64,000 bases of DNA from Rattus norvegicus (taxonomy: Eukaryota > Chordata > Mammalia > Rodentia > Muridae): NCBI RefSeq assembly GCF_036323735.1, contig NC_086021.1:159870976-159934975 (forward strand). The letters run 5' to 3'. Position 1 is the stretch's first letter, and the number at the start of each line of letters is the position of its first letter. A model generated the notes under the pieces. That model ran no database searches and had not been told where the DNA came from. It saw only the letters and a list, made by a program, of their open reading frames with translations. The position numbers and the translations under genes were made by a program. Positions 59,476 to 64,000 of the stretch are shown piece by piece.

Positions 59476-61868
59476 CTCTTTCTTGCTTTCTATCTGCTAT
59501 GAGGTGAGTGATATTCCCCCTCCCTGTGGGCACAGAATCAATAGAGCCAAACAAAATGGACTGAACCCTCTGAAACCCTAACCCAAAACAAAATCTTCCT
59601 CACTTAATATGTTTTATGAGGTATTCGGTTACAATGACACAAAAATAACTAATACACCAGGGCCTTAAATCTCTGTATCAAGGGCCTATCGCACATCCAG
59701 GATCTGGGTGCTGGGAAGTTACCCCAGTTGTCTTCACCCAGCAGCGCTCAAGAGACAGCATATAAATAAGCAATGCACATGGCTACTCTCAGGTCTGCCC
59801 CATGGGTCATGCATGGCTGAAACGCTGGAGTTGGCTTTGGACTCCTCTTCCCAGCTCCATGGCCCACCGTTAATGGTGCTTCCCAGAATCACCTCCCAGA
59901 TGACTGAAGACACAGGCTCTTCTTTGTGGACAATCAGGAAGAATGGCTGCAGGAGAAGTGCTCCTGACCCTCATAACCAGTACCTCTGCACTCCCACACT
60001 GTTTATTCAGAGGTCCTCTGATGCTGGGAGCATCCCCAGTACCCAGCTACCAAACAGCCGTATACTACAGCCACTCAGGGTCAGCTATGACTCCTCATCT
60101 CAGGGAATCTTAGCAGACATTAGTCACCATGGTCAAGAGCAGGAGAGGAAGGGGTAACCTGCTTAATGTTACAGCATCATGCCTGTGGAAAACTAGTTTC
60201 CTAAGTTGTGTGATTTGGGGTAAATCACTTAATTCTCTGTGTCTATTTCCTAGTCTAAAGGAAATCGTGGTCAAGTGTTTCCTCCTTTGTGACCTCCGTG
60301 GTCAAGTGGTATACTCCTTTGATACCAGAGCTTGGGAGGGGAAGGCAGGCTGATCTCTGAAAGTTGAAGCCAGGCTGGTGTATATAATGAGTTGCAGGAC
60401 AGTCAGAGCTACATAGTAAGTAAGACCCTAACTAAAAAACAAAGTGAGGGGTGGGGGACAAAAGTCACCTTTTCATAAAGAAAAGACCAGGACCAGACTG
60501 GCACTGGCAAGTGAAGACTTGATATTTCTAGAACACCTCAATCCTTAGACAGTGGAGTCCTATTCACCTAGCACCGATTCTCAAAGCCTCTCAAAAATAG
60601 AAGGAAGGCATACTTCTAAGTTCATTTTATGAGGCCAACACTGTTTTCCTGCCAATGCCAGACAAAAACATTGAAAGAAACTGTAGAAGAATAAATATCC
60701 CTCCTGAACAATGGTGCCATGCTAGTCTCCAATCTGTACCCCACGGCAAGCAGGGCTTTCCCACAGGGAAGCAAGGCTAGTTCAGCAAGCAGAACCCGAC
60801 AATATCACACACCACACTGACAGAATAAAGGAAAAGGCCTATGCTTCGACAAATGAAGAAAAAGCATTTGACAAACTCAACATCATCTACTCTAGAAACA
60901 TAAAACAACAAAAGAGGAATCCAATGATGCATCCTCAACCTGACAAAACCTGACATCACAGCTGACTGAGAAAACCTAAAGTGTTCCCCCTGAGATCAGG
61001 ACAAAGAGGAGCACCCCAGTTCACCCCACTACTAGGCAACATTGTCACAGGACTTCCAATCAGAGTCAGTCAAGAGTAGAAAGAAGCCTTCCCCCTGGCT
61101 GGCAGTGCGGAGGCTGCACGACGCCTGGAGTTACTGTAAAAGACGTTAACCAGCAGGGTTTCTTCAGAGCTCTGTCAGCCTTCCTCATAAAGTCCGGGAA
61201 GCTGAAATTCCCTGCGTGGGTGGACACTGTCAAGCTGACCACACAAAGAGCTTGCCCTCTATGATGAGAACTGGTTCTACACACGAGCAGCTTCCACAGC
61301 ACGGCACCTGTACCTCCGTGGTGGTGCAGGGTTGATTCCATGACCAAGATCTACAGAGGACAGCAGAGAAACGGTGTCAGGCCCTGTCACTTTAGCAAAG
61401 GCTCTAAGAGTGTTGCTGGCCAGGTCCGCCATGCTCCTGGAGGGGCTGAAAATGGTGGAAAAGACCAAGATGGGGGCCACAAGCTAACACCACGGGGACA
61501 GAGAGATCCGGATAAGATTGCTGGACAGGCGGCAGCTGCCAACAAGAAGCGTTAGAACAGAATGATGGATTAATAAATTGCCTCATTCATTTAAAAAAAA
61601 AAGTAGAAATGAAGAAGTAATATTATCTCTACCCACGAAAGGCATGGTTCCGTAGGTAGAAAATCCTATAAATCCATTTTAAAACTGTGAAGGTTAATAA
61701 GTAATCAATAAATTTACAGGATATGAGAAAAATGGAAATTTCAGTTGCATTTGATGGGCAAAATGGTGTTCACTAAAAGACCAAGGTCAGTAAATTTCAA
61801 GGCCAGTGAGAAGACTATCTCACAAACCCAAGGGTGGAGATGTGTTAGCCTTAGCGCAATTCTAACAC

Positions 61869-61909
<41 letters not shown>

Positions 61910-62024
61910 GACAGACAGACAGACAGACAGAGAGACAGAGAGACAGAGAGACAGAGAGAGACAGAGACAGAAAAAGAGAAAGAGAGACAGAGAGATAGAG
62001 AGAAAGACAGAGACAGAGAGAGAA

Positions 62025-62055
<31 letters not shown>

Positions 62056-62773
62056 TTCATTGTACTTTTCTTGAAATGACCAACTGCAAAAATACTAAGA
62101 AAAAAAAAAAAACAGGACAGATATACAAACTCAGTGGTTTCTAGAACCTGTGACCTTCCTTGAGGAACCTGCCCAGGGTCTGTATATGGGAAACAGAAGG
62201 CTCAAGCTATAAAGACAGTGGGCTACCACCCACCCACCCATTCATCCATCCATCCATCCACCCACTCACCCAGCCAGCTCTCTGACAACACTAAAACCAA
62301 GGACACACTGCTGCTTTTCTTCCTAGGATACTCAGACCCACCTACAGTCTGAAAGTCTGTTTTTAAAGCAGGGTATCTCTATGCAGCCCTGGCTGTCCTG
62401 GAACTCTCTATATAGACCATACTGTCCTCAAACTCACCGGGACCCACCTGCCTTTGCCTCCGGAGTGCTGGGATTAAAGGAGTGTACCACTATGCTCTGT
62501 AGGTCAGAAATTCTTACCAATGAACCACATGACCCTCAACTCCTACAGCCTTGTGGAGACAGGTATTCTCCACCCCTGAGTGCTGTTCCTTGGCAAAGCT
62601 GTTGAATCTCAGTACCTTTCAAGCCTCCTACACCACTGTGCCCTTTCACCAGCAGTGTGGCCCTGCCAGGCCTTCTAGGCCTCACACAGATGCATATTCA
62701 GATCTAGGCCTGTTCATTCACCATGAGCCTGCCCTGGTGGCACCAGTCATTTGTCTGTGCAACTTCTTTTTAC

Positions 62774-62811
<38 letters not shown>

Positions 62812-63263
62812 ATATATTAATTAATTTATTTATTTTATAGACTAGTTTATATATTTACATTTCAAATGTTATCCCCTTTCCTGGTTCCCCCCTCTCCTAT
62901 ACCTCTCCCCCTTCCTTTATGAGGATGCCCCCCCCAATCACTCCCACCTCAACACCCTGCCTTCCCCTTCACTGGGGAAACGAGCCTGAGTAGTGCTGTT
63001 AGTGTTGGCTGAGAGCCCGAGGTGTGGGACTCCTAAGCTCCTCCCATGCCCACCCATGCTCACCATCATTGATCCTCCCGGCCAAGGACTCTGCACTAAA
63101 GCCAGCAAAAACCACTGTGTGGATAGCTCCAATCCTGGCACAGGCCAGCATCGCTGCCACAGCCAGTGGGGACACAGGCATGTAGATGGCCACACGGTCC
63201 CCTCGGTGCACACCATGCCTCTTCAGCGTGTTGGCCAGGCGGCATGTGGTCTCCAGAAGCTCC
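41348..63263 (-). CDS. Acss1: Acss1, mitochondrial acetyl-CoA synthetase (twelve coding exons, 5' end outside window)
   Basis: Coding parts on the minus strand: 63064-63263, 58268-58443, 57729-57881, 51839-51986, 50392-50529, 49280-49372, 48171-48283, 47707-47833, 46908-47035, 46722-46785, 42945-43063 and 41348-41527 (stop 41350-41348). They total 1,639 nt, or 545 full codons plus the stop, out of a family length near 680-690. The missing N-terminus holds the mitochondrial presequence. The enzyme makes acetyl-CoA from acetate, CoA and ATP through acetyl-AMP in the mitochondrial matrix. The acyl-adenylate superfamily motifs appear in order: YTSGSTGTPKG, YGAPTA, DTWWQTETGG, GRMDDVINISGHRLG and PKTRSGKVMRR. 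The lysine of the last motif is the catalytic residue that SIRT3 deacetylates in the mammalian enzyme. The C-terminus differs from cytosolic ACSS2 and matches ACSS1. All introns are GT-AG. By comparison with the 14-exon human gene these are probably exons 3-14. Confidence 0.97.
41528..42944 (-). other. Acss1 last intron
   Basis: It contains a hAT-like interspersed element at 42280-42655; the remainder is unique. Confidence 0.65.
42280..42655 (+). mobile_element. Medium-length hAT-like interspersed repeat
   Basis: GTTATGATCTGAATCTTAGA at the start and AACCAAAATAAAGCCTTCCC near the end match a mammalian repeat class related to the element inserted in MER20 at 28618. The family is not assigned. 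Confidence 0.5.
42945..43063 (-). CDS. Acss1: Acss1 exon (probably exon 13)
   Basis: The acceptor CCTTCCAG precedes 43063 and the donor GTGAGT follows 42945. The 119 nt encode AFAFIVLKDDVRDANVVVNE, then LKLAVATKIAKYAVPDQIL. Confidence 0.96.
43445..43735 (+). mobile_element. B4 SINE
   Basis: An ID-like head (AGCTGGGGAGATAGCTTAAT) fused to a B1-like body (CATGCCTGTAAACCTAGCAC), ending GAGAGCCCATGTCATAAAAA and a 3' extension. Confidence 0.7.
43749..43804 (+). repeat. (CT)n microsatellite
   Basis: About 27 CT units at the end of the B4. Confidence 0.95.
45518..45745 (+). mobile_element. B3-like SINE
   Basis: GGGGCTGGAGAGATGGCTTG head, ACTTACATGGCAGCTAATTA body, and a CATTAAATAAAAATATG end. Confidence 0.8.
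46329..46446 (+). repeat. Compound (GT)n(GA)n microsatellite
   Basis: About 24 GT units, a (GA)n run broken by nine or ten G, then more GA. In the Acss1 pre-mRNA it reads (UC)n(AC)n, about 275 nt downstream of the 64-nt exon. Confidence 0.95.
46722..46785 (-). CDS. Acss1: Acss1 64-nt exon (probably exon 12)
   Basis: The acceptor TCTGTGCAG precedes 46785 and the donor GTGAGT follows 46722. The exon encodes ADHPAVPETAVIGYPHDIKG plus E. Its length is not a multiple of three, so skipping it would shift the frame. Confidence 0.96.
46908..47035 (-). CDS. Acss1: Acss1 exon with A7/A8 hinge (probably exon 11)
   Basis: The acceptor ATGGTGTAG has a poor pyrimidine tract; the donor GTAAGC follows 46908. 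The 128 nt encode YYFTGDGAHRTEGGYYQITG, then RMDDVINISGHRLGTAEIED. The Asp in GRMDD is the hinge about which the C-terminal domain rotates between half-reactions. Confidence 0.96.
47707..47833 (-). CDS. Acss1: Acss1 exon (probably exon 10)
   Basis: The acceptor CCACCTGTAG precedes 47833 and the donor GTGAGC follows 47707. The 127 nt encode GNVVEGGDVSGALCISQAWP, then GMARTIYGDHQRFVDAYFRT. Confidence 0.96.
48171..48283 (-). CDS. Acss1: Acss1 exon (probably exon 9)
   Basis: The acceptor TCCTGTAG precedes 48283 and the donor GTATGA follows 48171. The 113 nt complete the A5 motif (E-TGGICIAP) and encode RPSEDGAEILPGMAMRPFFG, then IVPALMDEK. Confidence 0.96.
49280..49372 (-). CDS. Acss1: Acss1 exon (A5 motif, probably exon 8)
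   Basis: The acceptor GGTTTCAG precedes 49372 and the donor GTGAGT follows 49280. The 93 nt encode GEPINHEAWEWLHKVVGDGR, then CTLVDTWWQT. The tryptophan pair marks the short acetate pocket that excludes longer acids. Confidence 0.96.
49770..50000 (+). mobile_element. Old mammalian L1 3' fragment
   Basis: ACTGTGGTATATCTATGCAG, then TGGAATACTATAGAGCTATG, matches the conserved 3' region of old L1M elements. Boundaries are approximate. Confidence 0.55.
50392..50529 (-). CDS. Acss1: Acss1 exon (probably exon 7)
   Basis: The acceptor CTTTGTAG precedes 50529 and the donor GTGAGC follows 50392. The 138 nt encode RYWETVQRLKINQFYGAPTA, then VRLLLKFGDAWVKKYDRSSL. Confidence 0.96.
50970..51161 (-). mobile_element. 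B2 SINE, minus orientation, with target-site duplication
   Basis: A T-run, then TGGTTGTGAGCCACCATGTG, to TGAGCCATCTCTCCAGCCCC. A perfect 15-bp duplication, CCATGAAGCTCTTCT, lies at 50955-50969 and 51162-51176. Confidence 0.95.
51839..51986 (-). CDS. Acss1: Acss1 exon (A4 motif region, probably exon 6)
   Basis: The acceptor TATCCGTAG precedes 51986 and the donor GTGAGG follows 51839. The 148 nt encode LVFDYHPGDVFGCVADIGWI, then TGHSYVVYGPLCNGATTVLF. The DIGWITGHSY stretch lies by the acetate and adenylate site in this family. Confidence 0.96.
52988..53138 (+). mobile_element. B1 SINE
   Basis: TGGTATGGTGGCACACACCG head and a GACCCTGCCTCAAAAAAAAA end. Confidence 0.8.
53184..53227 (+). repeat. 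(CA)n microsatellite
   Basis: About 22 CA units. Confidence 0.95.
54532..54868 (-). mobile_element. Rodent interspersed repeat, minus orientation
   Basis: GTGGTGATTTGAATGAGAAT at one end and TATAAGAGTTGCCTTGGTTA at the other; the reverse complement matches the 13113 copy. It contains a C-rich expansion at 54640-54686. Confidence 0.75.
55330..55411 (+). mobile_element. B1 SINE fragment
   Basis: GCCTATAATCCCAGCTTTAA and GATCAGTCTGGGTTACAGAA; the B1 is cut off by the (TA)n run. Confidence 0.6.
55414..55485 (+). repeat. Compound (TA)n(CA)n microsatellite
   Basis: About 17 TA units, then about 15 CA units with CG interruptions, then ATATATACATA. Confidence 0.95.
55585..55952 (+). mobile_element. 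Rodent interspersed repeat, plus orientation
   Basis: GGTTTTACTGCTGTGAAGAA at the start, ACACACTTCCTCCAGCAAAG, and CACACCTCCTAATAGCACCA; same family as the 13113 copy and about 0.7 kb from an inverted copy. Confidence 0.75.
56163..56256 (+). repeat. Compound (CT)n(GT)n microsatellite
   Basis: A (TC)n run with two GTCTCT interruptions passes directly into about 17 GT units. Confidence 0.95.
56550..57120. other. CT-rich segment, possibly LTR-derived
   Basis: A pyrimidine-rich, CTCTG-studded stretch with low complexity resembling decayed rodent retroviral LTRs. I could not identify terminal repeats or a family, so this is only a possibility. Confidence 0.3.
57729..57881 (-). CDS. Acss1: Acss1 exon with the ATP-binding P-loop (probably exon 5)
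   Basis: The acceptor CCCTTCCAG precedes 57881 and the donor GTAGGA follows 57729. The 153 nt, exactly 51 codons, include FMLYTSGSTGTPKGLVHT. This is the AMP-binding signature (A3 motif) that grips the ATP phosphates. Confidence 0.96.
57882..58267 (-). other. Acss1 intron 4-5 with G-rich block
   Basis: A short intron of 386 bp; nothing else apparent apart from the G-rich block at 58118-58172. Confidence 0.7.
58118..58172 (+). promoter_or_regulatory. Potential G-quadruplex-forming block
   Basis: At least six runs of three or more G within about 55 bp, on the strand opposite the Acss1 transcript (the RNA is C-rich). Structural potential only. Confidence 0.5.
58268..58443 (-). CDS. Acss1: Acss1 exon (probably exon 4)
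   Basis: The acceptor TTCCCTTAG precedes 58443 and the donor GTGGGT follows 58268. The 176 nt encode KCKVVITFNQGLRGGRVVEL, then KKIVDEAVKNCPTVQHVLVA and ending NLDIPLEQ. Confidence 0.96.
59391..59473 (+). repeat. Compound (CA)n(GA)n microsatellite
   Basis: About 19 CA units run directly into about 21 GA units. Confidence 0.95.
60297..60445 (+). mobile_element. B1 SINE, diverged
   Basis: TTGAAGCCAGGCTGGTGTAT core, AGTCAGAGCTACATAGTAAG, and an AAAAAACAAAG tail. Confidence 0.7.
60575..61775 (+). mobile_element. L1 ORF2 relic (reverse-transcriptase region), interrupted by a retrocopy
   Basis: The left part (60575-61074) and right part (61615-61775) align as one continuous L1 ORF2 stretch. Left landmarks include AAGTTCATTTTATGAGGCCA and GAAAAAGCATTTGACAAACT; right landmarks include AATATTATCTCTACCCACGA and ACAGGATATGAGAAAAATGG. 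The element is truncated at both ends and carries frameshifts and stops, so it is not functional. Confidence 0.85.
61087..61601 (+). pseudogene. Rps19 processed pseudogene (ribosomal protein S19 retrocopy)
   Basis: An intronless copy of the RPS19 mRNA. It has a 5' UTR piece (CCTTCCCCCTGGCTGGCAGT) and a coding region from 61121 to the stop at 61553-61555. A short 3' UTR with AATAAA and an A-run ends at 61601. The start codon is ACG instead of ATG. A 2-base loss near 61215, a 1-base loss near 61334 and a compensating insertion/loss pair near 61435-61460 break the frame. Recognisable peptides include PGVTVKDVNQQ, TKIYRGQQRNGV, KLTPRGQRD and AAANKKR. An imperfect duplication (AGTAGAAAGAAG at 61075-61086 against AGTAGAAATGAAG at 61602-61614) marks L1-mediated insertion. 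It is on the strand opposite to Acss1. Confidence 0.93.
61870..62055 (+). repeat. Compound (CA)n(GACA)n(GA)n microsatellite
   Basis: About 18 CA units, then six GACA units, then mixed GAGACA and GA repeats. Confidence 0.95.
62227..62262 (+). repeat. (CCAC/CCAT)n tetramer run
   Basis: Short run of CCAC, then ATCC units. Confidence 0.85.
62361..62503 (-). mobile_element. B1 SINE, minus orientation
   Basis: GCAGGGTATCTCTATGCAGC, then GAGTGCTGGGATTAAAGGAG, are complements of B1 landmarks. Confidence 0.88.
62774..62811 (+). repeat. (TAG)n trinucleotide repeat
   Basis: About 12 TAG units directly before the T/A-rich end of an L1 fragment. Confidence 0.95.
62815..62965 (-). mobile_element. L1 3' end fragment, minus orientation
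   Basis: TATATTTACATTTCAAATGT, then TTTATGAGGATGCCCCCCCC. Same 3' region as the copy at 37688, strongly truncated, ending about 100 bp from an Acss1 splice donor. Confidence 0.75.
63064..63263 (-). CDS. Acss1: Acss1 coding exon (first in window, probably exon 3)
   Basis: The acceptor TATGCTGTAG precedes 63263 and the donor GTGAGC follows 63064. The 200 nt encode ELLETTCRLANTLKRHGVHR, then GDRVAIYMPVSPLAVAAMLA, and on to FAGFSAESLAGRIND. It is part of the large N-terminal domain. Confidence 0.96.
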
Positions 63264-63787
63264 CTACAGCATAGAAAAGAGAAGGCCATTAGAGACAGGG
63301 GAGAGACCCAGTACAGCACAATGGAGGATGGGACAAGTCACAGACTGCAGGCCCTGTCTCCCACCCCAGGGCAGAAGGGAAGGATTCACAGTTTGGCAAG
63401 ACAGAAATGGTTTCAACGTAAGGACATCATGCACCATGTTGCTAAGGCCACCTCACAGCCATTTCAGTTTCCGAGAGGTCACGGTCCTAAGACTTCCAAA
63501 AACGCTGGCTTCCAAAAACAAACAAACAAAAAAGGCGGCTTTTTAAAGAAAGTCTTCTGGCAGGAGAAAAGGAGGCTCCTTCTATATCGACAGAAGTCAA
63601 GGGCAACAAGAAACCTTCCCCCTAGTTAGGGACTTAGACCTCAGTGGGCCAAGGGCCAACTTGGTGAAGCCACAGTGACTGTAAAGAGAAAACACCAGAA
63701 AGATGACTACCCTGCCTGTAACCCCCTGGGAAGAGTTTACAGGCAGAGGTCTGTGTTAGGCACGGTCAGTGCACAGATGACAGATCA

Positions 63788-63827
<40 letters not shown>

Positions 63828-64000
63828 CACAGGCACACACACCCACCCACACCCATACACACACGCACACACACACAGGCACAGGCACACAGGCGCACAC
63901 ACACACACACAGGCACACATGCACACACACACACAGGCACACAGGCGCACACACACACAGGCACACAGGCACAGGCACACAGGCACACACACACACAGGC
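63264..64000 (-). other. Acss1 intron 2-3 (partial)
   Basis: Unique intronic sequence, then a CA-rich repeat to the window edge. Upstream exons are outside the window. Confidence 0.7.
63788..64000 (+). repeat. (CA)n with ACAGGC variants, reaching the window edge
   Basis: (CA)n, then a higher-order mix of ACACAC with CAGGCACA blocks. The minus-strand Cys/Val frames here are artefacts. Confidence 0.95.

Larger units (their letters stand above)
58444..63063 (-). other. Acss1 intron 3-4
   Basis: A 4.6-kb intron with microsatellites, a B1, the L1 ORF2 relic with its Rps19 retrocopy, a second B1 and an L1 3' fragment. 58,450-59,380 and 59,480-60,290 are unique with no recognised gene. Confidence 0.65.

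Noticed and set aside
1..64000. A previously undescribed biological system such as a defence or biosynthetic cluster
   Set aside because: The window is explained by two conserved mammalian metabolic genes and ordinary rodent repeats. The unusual items are structural (minisatellite, nested insertions, GC-AG intron), not a new system.

Overview
This is mammalian nuclear DNA, almost certainly rat (Rattus). The gene content is two multi-exon genes with normal vertebrate splice sites. The background is dense in murid SINEs (B1, B2, B3, B4) and carries several near-identical BC1-type ID elements with long A-tails and intact target-site duplications, which is typical of rat rather than mouse. There is no bacterial, phage or CRISPR content.

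Layout, left to right. Positions 1 to about 26,750 hold the 5' part of Apmap (adipocyte plasma membrane-associated protein) on the minus strand: eight coding exons (346 codons) from the start codon at 26,663 down to 1,100. The terminal exon lies left of the window. A CpG-rich promoter sits around 26,400-26,950. Intron 3 contains a 3,045-bp minisatellite of 94 units that grew inside a B1 SINE. Intron 1 contains a 760-bp pentanucleotide array. From about 27,000 to 39,840 is intergenic DNA made of SINEs, an L1 3' fragment, an old MER20 transposon split by a later insertion, a probable LTR and simple repeats; no gene was recognised. From 39,840 to beyond 64,000 lies Acss1 (mitochondrial acetyl-CoA synthetase), also on the minus strand. 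Its poly(A) signal, 3' UTR, stop codon and twelve coding exons (545 full codons) are present. The first exons, with the mitochondrial presequence, lie to the right. An Rps19 processed pseudogene nested in an L1 ORF2 relic sits in the Acss1 intron at 61,087-61,601.

The two genes are head-to-tail neighbours on the same strand, as I recall for human chromosome 20p11. APMAP is a type II membrane protein with a strictosidine-synthase-like beta-propeller. ACSS1 makes acetyl-CoA from acetate in the mitochondrial matrix. Both matter in fat and energy metabolism, but nothing here indicates direct co-regulation. All exon boundaries were read by hand from splice signals and reading-frame continuity; every exon length agrees with its phase. 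One Apmap intron uses a GC donor. I found no convincing previously undescribed biological system. The most notable items are the B1-born minisatellite, the GC-AG intron, a perfectly palindromic poly(A) signal and several nested insertions.
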